A stretch of 64,000 bases of DNA, taken from positions 28,715 through 92,714 of the forward strand of contig UQOX01000005.1 in the NCBI GenBank assembly GCA_900542765.1. The letters are read 5' to 3'. The first letter of the stretch is position 1, and each line of letters opens with the position of its first letter. Positions 56,270 to 64,000 of the stretch are shown piece after piece. The position numbers were made by a program, and so were the translations under genes. The notes beneath the pieces were generated by a model that searched no databases, was not told where the DNA came from, and worked only from the letters and a program-made list of their open reading frames with translations. This DNA comes from an uncultured Porphyromonadaceae bacterium (GTDB taxonomy: Bacteria; Bacteroidota; Bacteroidia; Bacteroidales; UBA11471).

Positions 56270-57610
56270 CTACAAAATACCTTGCGCCAACATGGCTTTG
56301 GCCACTTTCATAAATCCGGCGATATTCGCACCCTTCATATAGTTGATATATCCATCGGGTTCGGTACCGTATTTCACACATTGGGCATGTATGTCGCGCA
56401 TGATGTCGTGCAGACGGTTGTCGACCTCTTCGGCACTCCAACTGATGTGCATGGCGTTCTGCGTCATTTCGAGACCCGAGGTAGCTACACCACCGGCATT
56501 GACCGCCTTACCGGGTCCATACATGATATGGTTCTGAATGAAAAGGTCGATGGCTTCGGGACGGCAACCCATGTTCGAAATTTCACCGACACAGATCACG
56601 CCATTGTCGATGAGGCGACGGGCATCGTCGGCATCGAGCTCGTTCTGCGTGGCACAAGGCAGGGCGATGTCGACCTTCTGTTCCCACGGACGACGGTCAG
56701 GGAAGAACTGCACCCCAAACTTCTCGGCATAGGGAGCGACAATATCGTTGCCCGAAGCACGCAGTTCGAGCATATAATCGATTTTCTCACCGCTCACTCC
56801 GTCGGGGTCATAGACATATCCGTCGGGGCCCGACAAGGTAACCACTTTGGCTCCGAGCTGGGTAGCCTTGGTGACGGCTCCCCAAGCCACATTTCCGAAT
56901 CCGCTGACCGCGATGGTCTTTCCCTGCAAACTGAGACCTTTGGTCTCCAACATCTGTTTCACGAAATAGAGGCCGCCGAATCCCGTTGCCTCGGGACGAA
57001 TGAGCGAACCGCCAAATTCGAGACCCTTGCCGGTGAACGTTCCGGTGTGCTCACGAGCCAATTTCTTATACATGCCAAACATATAGCCTACTTCGCGGCC
57101 GCCGACGCCGATGTCACCGGCCGGCACATCGGTATCGGGCCCGAGGTGACGCCACAATTCCAACATGAACGCCTGGCAGAAGCGCATGATTTCGGCATCG
57201 GATTTTCCGCGCGGGCTGAAATCGGAACCGCCTTTACCACCGCCCATGGGCAATGTGGTGAGGGCATTTTTGAACGTCTGTTCAAAACCGAGGAATTTCA
57301 AGATGGAGAGGTTGACCGAAGCATGGAAACGTATTCCACCCTTGTACGGGCCAATGGCGTTGTTGAACTGCACACGGTAACCGAGGTTTACCTGCACCTC
57401 GCCCTTGTCGTCGACCCAAGGCACCTTGAAGGTGAAAATACGGTCGGGCTCGACCATACGCTCGATGAGCTTGGCCTTTTCGAACTCGGGGTGCTGATTG
57501 TAAATGTCTTCTATCGAAAGCAATACTTCGTGTACGGCCTGCAAATACTCCGATTCGCCCGGATGCTTGGCCGAAAGGTTATTCATAATCGCTTGAATGT
57601 TCATAGCCAT
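56270..57610 (-). CDS. gdhA: NADP-type glutamate dehydrogenase
   Basis: 446 residues, the hexameric bacterial class, interconverting 2-oxoglutarate plus ammonia and glutamate. LGYRVQFNNAIGPYKGGIRFH, LPMGGGKGGSDF with the catalytic Lys region, and CQAFMLELWRHLGPDTDVPAGDIGVGGREVGY in pieces identify the family; the C-terminal half is a Rossmann domain beginning VSGFGNVAWG. Bacteroidales use this enzyme as a main ammonia-assimilation route. A promoter-like element and a terminator bracket it, so it is a single-gene transcript. Confidence 0.96.
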   Translation of the reverse strand: MAMNIQAIMNNLSAKHPGESEYLQAVHEVLLSIEDIYNQHPEFEKAKLIERMVEPDRIFTFKVPWVDDKGEVQVNLGYRVQFNNAIGPYKGGIRFHASVNLSILKFLGFEQTFKNALTTLPMGGGKGGSDFSPRGKSDAEIMRFCQAFMLELWRHLGPDTDVPAGDIGVGGREVGYMFGMYKKLAREHTGTFTGKGLEFGGSLIRPEATGFGGLYFVKQMLETKGLSLQGKTIAVSGFGNVAWGAVTKATQLGAKVVTLSGPDGYVYDPDGVSGEKIDYMLELRASGNDIVAPYAEKFGVQFFPDRRPWEQKVDIALPCATQNELDADDARRLIDNGVICVGEISNMGCRPEAIDLFIQNHIMYGPGKAVNAGGVATSGLEMTQNAMHISWSAEEVDNRLHDIMRDIHAQCVKYGTEPDGYINYMKGANIAGFMKVAKAMLAQGIL

Positions 57611-57636
57611 AGATTTTAAAGGTTATTTTCATACAA

Positions 57637-57667
57637 CAAAAATACAAAATTCTACGAGACACGCAAG
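57637..57667 (-). promoter_or_regulatory. promoter for gdhA
   Basis: Minus strand: CTTG (57667-57664; one mismatch to TTTG), 19-base spacer, TATTTTTG (57644-57637), 26 bases before the gdhA ATG. Confidence 0.65.
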
Positions 57668-57831
57668 AAAAATCGGAATTATCTTTATCATTTTGCCAAT
57701 TATGCATAAAAGAATACCGTAAAACAAGCGTATTGATTTAGCAAAAAGCCACAAACCAGCCCATTCACCGTCTGAAACGACAAGCAAACATGACGGATGA
57801 GCCTACCGGCTATTTTCTGAACCGACCTCCC

Positions 57832-57857
57832 TCCCGCCCGTTCTTTTCGAGGCGGGA
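57832..57857 (-). terminator. hairpin downstream of Sel1-repeat gene
   Basis: TCCCGCC 57832-57838 pairs with GGCGGGA 57851-57857, and an outer CTGA(A)CCGA / TCGGTCAG stem reaches into the stop codon of the Sel1 gene. No T run follows on the minus strand, so termination is uncertain. The remaining sequence between 57668 and 57831 is AT-rich and empty. Confidence 0.4.
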
Positions 57858-57875
57858 AAGCCGTTTTTATATCGG

Positions 57876-59990
57876 TCAGCGTTTCTTCTTTTCTATTTTC
57901 TTCAACATTTTCCGAGCCGAGCTGACCCCCTTGTCCGAAGCCATTCTATAATACTTTATGGCTTCGTCGAGATTCTTTTCCACTCCCCAGCCGTAAAAAT
58001 AGCAGTCGCCCAGTTTCTTTTGAGCCAACTCATCGCCATGTTCCGCTGCCCGGCAGAACCACTGATAGGACAAGGAATCGTTCTGTTCACAACCACGCCC
58101 CTTCCGGTAACACTCGCCCAATGCAAAGGCGGAATAATCGTCTCCCATCTGGGCAGCCCGATAATAACAGGCAAAAGCTTTTTGGTAGTTACGCGGCAGA
58201 TATTTTCCGGTCGTATAGCTCACCCCTAATTGACACCAAGCCGGCGCATAGCCATTATTGCCCGAGCGAGAAAGCCACTCTATCGCCCGTAAGGTGTCGG
58301 CCGGCACAATGTCGCCCATGAGGTAACGCCGCCCCAAAAGATATTGGGCGTAGCGGTCTCCCGCCTCGGCCCCGAGCGTGTACCACTTCATGGCCTCGTC
58401 ATTATCGACAGCCACCCCCAAGCCCTTCTCATACATTATTGCTATGCAACAAGCCGCATTTTCCTGACCTTGTTCATAAGCCCTCTCATAACAGTCGAAA
58501 GCCTGGTCGTAGGCTTCGGTCTCTTTATAACAGTCGCCCAAATTCACCAGCACCGTTTTTCTTGTATGACTCGCCCGGCTCAGATATTCGATGGCCTTGC
58601 CATAGTCCTGCTCCACGCCACGTCCCAACTGATAGAAACGCCCCAATCGCCAAGTGGCATAAGACGACCCCTTGTCCGCCGCCAACATATACCAGTCGAA
58701 AGATTCCTTGTCGTTACGGAATCCGGTACTGTCGCTCTCATAAAAACGCCCCAGCTCTTCATAAGCGGCCGTCACGCCCGCACCCGCGGCCCGATGGAGG
58801 CAAATGCCGGCTTCGGTATAATCCCGCTTCACGCCAATCCCTTTCCAATAAAGTCGGCCCATGCCAAGATAAGCTTCGGCATAATGGTGGTCGGCAGCCT
58901 CCTTGTAATACCGAAAGGCGTATGCGTGATTTTTGTCGATGCCATACCCCTGTTCATAGCACCACCCCAAGTTGCTCATGGCATATACATTGCCATTCTT
59001 AGAAGCTCGCTGATACCACTCCACGGCCAAAGCCGGGGTCTCTTCCACCCCGATGCCTATGCGGTAACAACGGCCCACATTATTTTGCGCATCGGCAAGG
59101 CCCTGTTCGGCCGCCTTTTTATACCAGGCATAAGCAGCGGCACTGTCGGCGGGCACACCGATGCCCACCTCATAAAGGCTACCTAACATGTTTTGCGACC
59201 ACATATATCCCTCCTCGGCCGATTGCGTAAAGAGCGACAACGCCTTTACCGTATCGGCTTCTACTCCCTTGCCTTCGAGATACAACGTTGCCAGATAGAA
59301 CTGCGGCATCTGCTCTCCCTTGGCTATCGCTTTTTCCATCCAATCGGCAGCCTGCTTATAATCACGAGGCAAGCCTTTCGTACCGAAATAATAACCCTGC
59401 CACATGGCGTCCAAGGCCAAAGCATATTCCTGCTCGGCCGCCATTCTTATCCAACGCATGGCCTCTTCCTGGTCGGCCTCTACACCGTAGCCGTTGAAAT
59501 AACACCAGCCCACATTGTACTGGGCTTCACTGTATCCTTGGAGAGCGGCTTTTTTGTAATAGGCCAACGCTTTCTTGTAATCGGAGTTTTCTTTATGATA
59601 GGTATATACCACACCCCTAAAATTCTGAGCCAAGGCATATTCTTGTTCCAATGAGAGGTTGAGCCAATACATCGAACGTTCCTCGTCGGGATCGACGCCA
59701 TAGCCATCGTTGTAACATAGGCTCATAATGAACTGTGCCCGGGCGTCGCCCTTCTCGGCCGCCTTGGTATAATACAGCACGGCTTTCTCGACGTTTCCCT
59801 CGGCCTTGAACTTATCGGCCTTGCGCAACCAGCGTGTTGCCCGCAATGACGACTTGGGGGGATAGGCAAAGAGCTCTTTGTTTGTGATGGTTTCCAGATT
59901 GTACTGGGCGTACAATTCCCCGACAGGGAACATCGCAACAAAAAGAAATGTACCTATCCCTACCAGGTATTTCGACAACTTGTGCAACAT
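57876..59990 (-). CDS. large Sel1-repeat (TPR-like) exported protein
   Basis: 704 aa. Signal peptide to about residue 28 (FPVGELYAQ), then Sel1-like repeats of about 36 residues almost to the C-terminus, well over a dozen, with the pattern A-x-x-Y-Y-x-K-A-A-x-x-G-x-x-x-A-Q-x-x-L-G-x-x-Y-x-x-G-x-G-V (for example YSEAQYNVGWCYFNGYGVEAD). Such solenoids are protein-binding scaffolds, often in envelope signalling or stress. No enzymatic domain is present. It lies 33 bases downstream of a smaller Sel1 protein gene on the same strand, so they are likely co-expressed. The partner is unknown. Confidence 0.88.
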   Translation of the reverse strand: MLHKLSKYLVGIGTFLFVAMFPVGELYAQYNLETITNKELFAYPPKSSLRATRWLRKADKFKAEGNVEKAVLYYTKAAEKGDARAQFIMSLCYNDGYGVDPDEERSMYWLNLSLEQEYALAQNFRGVVYTYHKENSDYKKALAYYKKAALQGYSEAQYNVGWCYFNGYGVEADQEEAMRWIRMAAEQEYALALDAMWQGYYFGTKGLPRDYKQAADWMEKAIAKGEQMPQFYLATLYLEGKGVEADTVKALSLFTQSAEEGYMWSQNMLGSLYEVGIGVPADSAAAYAWYKKAAEQGLADAQNNVGRCYRIGIGVEETPALAVEWYQRASKNGNVYAMSNLGWCYEQGYGIDKNHAYAFRYYKEAADHHYAEAYLGMGRLYWKGIGVKRDYTEAGICLHRAAGAGVTAAYEELGRFYESDSTGFRNDKESFDWYMLAADKGSSYATWRLGRFYQLGRGVEQDYGKAIEYLSRASHTRKTVLVNLGDCYKETEAYDQAFDCYERAYEQGQENAACCIAIMYEKGLGVAVDNDEAMKWYTLGAEAGDRYAQYLLGRRYLMGDIVPADTLRAIEWLSRSGNNGYAPAWCQLGVSYTTGKYLPRNYQKAFACYYRAAQMGDDYSAFALGECYRKGRGCEQNDSLSYQWFCRAAEHGDELAQKKLGDCYFYGWGVEKNLDEAIKYYRMASDKGVSSARKMLKKIEKKKR

Positions 59991-60023
59991 GGCCTTACTA
60001 TTTATTTCTCAATCAAATAAGCA

Positions 60024-60629
60024 TCATATTTCTTCACCCAACTCTGAAAGGGCGGCTATGGCGTCGCCATTTCCTTTCTCGGCAGCCAAACGGTACCATT
60101 TGAGAGCCTCTTCATAATCTTGTTTCACGCCCCGACCTTCGAAATAGCACCACCCGACGCTATATTGGGCTTCGGGCAGACCCAGACCGGCAGCTGCACG
60201 CCACCACTCAAAGGCTTTCTCATAATCTTGCTTCACCCCCTTGCCCTCGGCATAACAATAGCCCAAGTTGTATTGGGCGCCGGGCATATTCTGGTCGGCC
60301 GCTTTCCGATACCATTCGACGGCCGTTTTCATATCGACCTTCACACCGGTACCCCGCTCGTAGCAGAGGCCGATGTTGTATTGGGCGGCGGCGACATTGT
60401 GCTTGGCCGCCTTGCGCCACCACAGCAATGCCTCGTCGTAATTCTTTTCGAGATAGCATTTCCACGCCTTATCGAGGTAACCTTGTATTTTTTGTTTGAG
60501 ATATGGCGAAATCTGAGTCAATACGGCCGGAGATGCCGTGGCCGTGTTCGTAGTCCCGACAGAAAACGAAAAGGCAAAGAACATCACGGAAAGACAAAGA
60601 CAACGGAAGATAAGCGGAAATCGTTTCAT
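60024..60629 (-). CDS. small Sel1-repeat exported protein
   Basis: 201 aa. Signal peptide (MKRFPLIFRCLCLSVMFFA...), then a short helical region and four Sel1-like repeats (AAKHNVAAAQYNIGLCYERGTG, MPGAQYNLGYCYAEGKGV, LPEAQYSVGWCYFEGRGV, ending GNGDAIAALSELGEEI). The repeats are much more alike to one another than those in the 704-residue neighbour, suggesting recent internal duplication. Function unknown; a paired role with the downstream Sel1 gene is likely. Confidence 0.85.
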   Translation of the reverse strand: MKRFPLIFRCLCLSVMFFAFSFSVGTTNTATASPAVLTQISPYLKQKIQGYLDKAWKCYLEKNYDEALLWWRKAAKHNVAAAQYNIGLCYERGTGVKVDMKTAVEWYRKAADQNMPGAQYNLGYCYAEGKGVKQDYEKAFEWWRAAAGLGLPEAQYSVGWCYFEGRGVKQDYEEALKWYRLAAEKGNGDAIAALSELGEEI

Positions 60630-60665
60630 GGCAAAAATCTTATTGAAATGCGGTTATGTTGATAG

Positions 60666-60673
60666 CAAATATA
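60666..60673 (-). promoter_or_regulatory. promoter -7 box for the Sel1 gene pair
   Basis: On the minus strand TATATTTG matches TAnnTTTG, 36 bases before the ATG at 60629; no good -33 box. Confidence 0.5.
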
Positions 60674-60697
60674 GCAAAACTTCTGATATAATAACGA

Positions 60698-60727
60698 GGG
60701 CGGGCGGCAAAATTTTGCCGCCCGCCC
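60698..60727 (-). terminator. terminator after purF-like gene
   Basis: Perfect 15-bp inverted repeat without spacer (60698-60712 with 60713-60727), GC-rich arms with AAAATTTT in the centre; 16 bases beyond the stop codon of the PurF homologue. Confidence 0.75.
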
Positions 60728-60743
60728 ATCATAACGATATTGT

Positions 60744-62147
60744 CTACTCGTAGCTCGTACCGTCGAAACAGTGTGTGCAGATGCACTCCTTGGGCAGGCC
60801 GATGGCCTTGACCATCGTTTCGAGGGGGTTGAATTTGAGCGAAGTTATCTTCAACTGCCGGCGAATTTCCTCGACCATGCGTTCATACTCGGGCGAACCG
60901 GTCTTGGCATAGGCTTCGAGATTCTTGGTATGGTCTCCTTCGAACTGTTGAATGATGCGGCGGGTTATCAGTTCAAGCTCCGACTTCGAAGCCGTGAAAT
61001 TGACAAAACGGCACGGATATATCAACGGCGGGCAGCTAATGCGCATGTGCACTTCCTTGGCTCCGCAACGGAAAAGATCGCACACATTGTCGCGCAATTG
61101 GGTACCTCGCACGATGGAGTCGTCGCAGAAAACCACACGTTTACCGTTGATGAGGTCGGGATTGGGAATGAGTTTCATCTTGGCTACCAACTCGCGCAGT
61201 TCCTGCGTGGGCGGGGTAAAACTACGGGGCCAGGTCGGGGTATACTTCACGATACCCCGCTTGTAAGGAATGTTTTTCCCCTCGGCATATCCTAATGCCA
61301 TACCGATGCCCGAGTCGGGAATGGCCGAGACGAAATCGGCTTCGACCGAGTCTTTCTCGCCCATTTCACGGCCGCACTCAAAACGCATGTGGTCGACATT
61401 TTTACCTTCGTATTCACACACGGGATAGCCATAGTAGACCCACAGGAACGAGCATATCTGCATCTTCTTGTTGGGCTTGCGAAGTTGGGTAAAGCCATCG
61501 GCCGTAACCTGCACGACCTCACCGGGACCCACGTTGTAACATGTCTCATAACCCAGGTTGGGGAAACTGCACGTCTCCGACGAGACGGCATATCCTTCTG
61601 CGCCCTTGCCTATAAGTATAGGGGTGCGGCCATACTTGTCGCGTGCGGCAATGATGCCGTTCTCGGTAAGGAGAAGCATCGAGCAGGAACCTTTGAGTTT
61701 GTTCTGCACATTCTCGATACCGTCGACATAATCTTTACCTTCGGAAATGAGGGTTCCTATCAACTCGGTCTGGTTGGTTATGCCATTGCTGTGCTCGCAA
61801 AAGTGGTGCCCCTTGTCGAGGAGCTCTTTTTCGAGGTCGGACAGATTGTTGACCTTTGCCACCGTGACGATGGCAAATTTGCCGAGGTGGCAACTGAATA
61901 TGATAGGTTGTGCATCGGTGTCGCTGATGATACCGATACCCGAATTGCCCGAAAAGGTAGGCAAATCGGCTTCGAATTTGGTTCTGAAATAAGAACTTTC
62001 GATATTGTGAATCGAACGGGTGAAATAGCCTTTGTCAAAGGTCACCATTCCACCGCGTTTGGTTCCCAGGTGAGAATTATAGTCGATACCGTAGTAAAGA
62101 TCGGCTACGCAGTTTGTTTTTTTTATGGTTCCAAAAAAACCGCCCAT
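60744..62147 (-). CDS. amidophosphoribosyltransferase homologue lacking the N-terminal catalytic Cys
   Basis: 467 aa with the two-domain layout of PurF: an N-terminal glutaminase (Ntn) domain and a C-terminal phosphoribosyltransferase domain with the PRPP-binding VVFCDDSIVRGTQL. True PurF begins with Met-Cys-Gly, the cysteine becoming the nucleophile; here the start is MGGFFGTIKKTNC, and the nearby HRGQE-type motif reads HLGTKRGG. Glutamine hydrolysis by the usual mechanism should therefore be impossible. It may use free ammonia or have another role. The gene lies 24 bases after purL, so a purine context is clear. I recall similar starts in other Bacteroidales, so this is probably a conserved variant, not a sequencing error. 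Confidence 0.85.
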   Translation of the reverse strand: MGGFFGTIKKTNCVADLYYGIDYNSHLGTKRGGMVTFDKGYFTRSIHNIESSYFRTKFEADLPTFSGNSGIGIISDTDAQPIIFSCHLGKFAIVTVAKVNNLSDLEKELLDKGHHFCEHSNGITNQTELIGTLISEGKDYVDGIENVQNKLKGSCSMLLLTENGIIAARDKYGRTPILIGKGAEGYAVSSETCSFPNLGYETCYNVGPGEVVQVTADGFTQLRKPNKKMQICSFLWVYYGYPVCEYEGKNVDHMRFECGREMGEKDSVEADFVSAIPDSGIGMALGYAEGKNIPYKRGIVKYTPTWPRSFTPPTQELRELVAKMKLIPNPDLINGKRVVFCDDSIVRGTQLRDNVCDLFRCGAKEVHMRISCPPLIYPCRFVNFTASKSELELITRRIIQQFEGDHTKNLEAYAKTGSPEYERMVEEIRRQLKITSLKFNPLETMVKAIGLPKECICTHCFDGTSYE

Positions 62148-62171
62148 ACTTGTCAGGATTAAGGTTTGAGG

Positions 62172-64000
62172 TTATCGTTTAATGTTTTCGACCCATTTGC
62201 GGGCGTTCACAAAGGCTTCGACCCACGGGGTGATTTCATCGTCTTTGCGGTTGCCGGGATAATATCCCCACTGCCACGGGAAGATGGCCCGTTCGAGGTG
62301 GGGCATCATGGCCAGGTGGCGACCGTCGGCCGAGGCAATACCGGCCACGGCACTGGGCGAACCGTTGGGGTTGGCCGGATAGGCATCGTAGCTGTACTGG
62401 GCCACCACATTGTATTTGTCCAAGTCATAGGGGAAGCTGAACTTTCCTTCGCCATGAGCCACCCAAATGCCCAACTTGCTGCCCGACAGGGAGCCGAACA
62501 TGACAGAGTTGTTCTTCGGAATGGTAAGACCCACAAACTGCGACTCGAACTTGTGCGAGTCGTTGTGCAACATGCGGGGTTTCTCTTCGTGGTCGGGTGT
62601 AAGCAATCCCAACTCGACCATGAGCTGGCAGCCGTTGCAGATACCGAGGCTGAGCGTGTCGGGACGGGCATAGAAATTGTCGAGGGCTTTCTTGGCCTTC
62701 TCGTTCCAGAGGAAACCGCCGGCCCAACCCTTGGCCGAACCGAGAACGTCGGAGTTGGAGAATCCGCCGCAGTAGACAATCATGTTCACGTCTTCGAGGG
62801 TTTCGCGGCCGCTGATAAGGTCGGTCATGTGCACATCTTTCACATCGAAACCGGCGAGATAGAGCGAGTAGGCCATCTCACGGTCGCCATTCACCCCTTT
62901 CTCACGGATAATCGCCGCTTTCACGCCCGAAGGTGTGCGACGGTCGGCCGAGATGCCAAACTGTTGCATCTTGCCGGTGAAGTCCTTATTGAAATGGTAA
63001 CGCAGCGGTTGTTCCTTGTAGTTGAGGAAGCGAGCCTTGGCCTGTTCTTCGCCGCTCTGCTTGCGGTCGAGCAGATACGAGGTCGAGAACCACACGTCGC
63101 GCAGGTGGTCGATGCCGAAGAGATATTCGGCGCCGTCCTTGCTCACCAGGATATGGCGTTCGCTGCACGGGTGGGCAATCACGGCATATCCTACGCCGGC
63201 TTCTTCGAGAATCTTCTCGACGGCCTTGCGGTCTTTGACTTGAATGAGCACACCGGGATTTTCGCTGAACAGAATCTTGACAAGGTCTTTCTCGGGTATC
63301 TTGTCGAGTTTCACTTCGAGGCCGCAGTCGGTATTGCCGAAGTTCATTTCGAGCAAAGCCGTAATCATGCCGCCGGCCGAGATGTCGTGACCGGCCAACA
63401 CGAGGTCCTTGGCAATGAGTTCCTGTATGGCGTTGAAAGCCGAAGCAAAATATTCGGTATCGCGCACCGTCGGTGCCTGGCGGCCTATCTTACCAAGAGA
63501 CTGGGCAAAGGCCGAACCGCCCAGCGAAAGGGCGTCGAACGAGAAATCGACATAGTAAACGGCCGTGCGGGCATCGCGCACCAACACGGGCGAAACGACT
63601 TTCTTCACGTCGCTCACCTCGGCTCCGGCAGAGATGATGACGGTACCGGGCGAATAGACTTTCTCGTCGCCATATTTCTGCGTCATCGAGAGGCTGTCTT
63701 TTCCGGTAGGTATGTTGATGCCCAACTCACAGGCAAACTGGCTACATGCTTCCACGGCCTTATAAAGGCGCGCATCTTCGCCGGGGTTCTTGCAGGGCCA
63801 CATCCAGTTGGCACTGAGCGATACGCTGCCGAGACCCTCGGCCAGGGGAGCCCACACGATGTTGGTGAGAGCTTCGGCCACCGATAATACCGAACCGGCA
63901 GCCGGGTCGATCATGGCGGCTTGCGGGGCATGGCCTATCGAAGTGGCGATACCGGCTTTTCCGCGGTAATCGAGCGCCACGACGCCGCAGTCGCTCAACG
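62172..64000 (-). CDS. purL: phosphoribosylformylglycinamidine synthase, C-terminal part
   Basis: The visible 609 residues are the C-terminal half of the large single-chain PurL (FGAR amidotransferase) that makes FGAM in purine synthesis; the frame runs off the window end and the apparent start at 63998 is an internal TTG. Seen are an AIR-synthase-like ATP-binding domain (GHDISAGGMITALLEMNF, GLGSVSLSANWMWPCKN) and the class I glutaminase domain with the nucleophile in LGICNGCQLMVELG and the His/Glu of the C-terminal region (MPHLERAIFPWQWGYYP). The PurF homologue follows 24 bases later. Confidence 0.95.
   Translation of the reverse strand, partial: LSDCGVVALDYRGKAGIATSIGHAPQAAMIDPAAGSVLSVAEALTNIVWAPLAEGLGSVSLSANWMWPCKNPGEDARLYKAVEACSQFACELGINIPTGKDSLSMTQKYGDEKVYSPGTVIISAGAEVSDVKKVVSPVLVRDARTAVYYVDFSFDALSLGGSAFAQSLGKIGRQAPTVRDTEYFASAFNAIQELIAKDLVLAGHDISAGGMITALLEMNFGNTDCGLEVKLDKIPEKDLVKILFSENPGVLIQVKDRKAVEKILEEAGVGYAVIAHPCSERHILVSKDGAEYLFGIDHLRDVWFSTSYLLDRKQSGEEQAKARFLNYKEQPLRYHFNKDFTGKMQQFGISADRRTPSGVKAAIIREKGVNGDREMAYSLYLAGFDVKDVHMTDLISGRETLEDVNMIVYCGGFSNSDVLGSAKGWAGGFLWNEKAKKALDNFYARPDTLSLGICNGCQLMVELGLLTPDHEEKPRMLHNDSHKFESQFVGLTIPKNNSVMFGSLSGSKLGIWVAHGEGKFSFPYDLDKYNVVAQYSYDAYPANPNGSPSAVAGIASADGRHLAMMPHLERAIFPWQWGYYPGNRKDDEITPWVEAFVNARKWVENIKR

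Noticed and set aside
57876..60629. Tandem DNA repeats suggestive of a CRISPR array or minisatellite
   Set aside because: The periodicity of about 108 bases comes from Sel1 protein repeats with diverged codons, not from identical DNA repeats with spacers.
1..64000. tRNA or rRNA genes, CRISPR arrays, transposases, phage integrases
   Set aside because: I looked in the intergenic regions and found none that I could support by eye; a tRNAscan or Infernal run would be decisive.

Overview
The window is chromosomal DNA from a member of the Bacteroidales, with moderately high G+C over most of its length. The main reason for this assignment is the promoters. At least nine intergenic regions carry the Bacteroidetes -7 box TAnnTTTG, several with a TTTG -33 box 19-20 bases upstream, and Shine-Dalgarno sequences are mostly weak. 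Family content agrees: leu operon with a second LeuA homologue, OmpA-type and 'putative porin' outer-membrane proteins, BamD next to an omega-like RNA polymerase subunit, GH95/GH43/GHL10 glycosidases, and a dipeptidyl peptidase III lipoprotein. A Barnesiella-like organism would fit the base composition, but that is inference.

Layout. 1-5.7 kb: leucine operon leuA(partial)-leuC-leuD-leuA2-leuB ending in a long hairpin. 5.8-7.0 kb: OmpA-family protein (minus). 7.3-14.0 kb: plus-strand run of a degenerate M23 envelope protein, dxr, rseP, an RlmI-type methyltransferase and a DPP III lipoprotein. 14.1-15.0 kb: AT-rich SGNH-hydrolase gene with its own promoter. 15.1-20.9 kb: tripartite RND efflux operon (minus). 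21.1-22.4 kb: aldehyde dehydrogenase. 22.4-26.4 kb: nfeD-kdsB-M16-mgsA (minus). 26.7-29.1 kb: ECF sigma factor and a large porin, convergent with no spacer. 29.3-30.7 kb: AT-rich pair of GIY-YIG-domain genes. 30.7-31.8 kb: unknown outer-membrane protein. 32.2-37.6 kb: MATE transporter, ygiQ and uvrB. 37.8-38.9 kb: bamD-rpoZ. 39.0-44.8 kb: three secreted glycosidases. 45.1-47.7 kb: valS. 47.9-51.2 kb: membrane acyltransferase, a candidate antisense-oriented small transcript, a CotH-type lipoprotein and a small beta-barrel protein. 51.2-54.9 kb: etfB-etfA-acyl-CoA dehydrogenase. 55.1-56.2 kb: DJ-1/PfpI protein divergent from an HxlR regulator. 56.3-64.0 kb: gdhA, two Sel1-repeat proteins, a PurF homologue and the C-terminal part of PurL (partial).

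Most of the window is housekeeping: branched-chain amino acids, isoprenoid and LPS precursors, purines, envelope assembly, DNA repair and glutamate synthesis. Three AT-rich patches (14.0-15.1, 29.3-30.7 and 47.8-48.9 kb) look recently acquired. The observations most worth following are: a self-contained element of about 130 bases on the minus strand at 48.93-49.10 kb, with promoter, structured body, a 14-codon Cys-Cys-Arg-Pro-Gly peptide ORF and intrinsic terminator, lying between two plus-strand genes; the tandem GIY-YIG gene pair; and a PurF homologue lacking the N-terminal catalytic cysteine.
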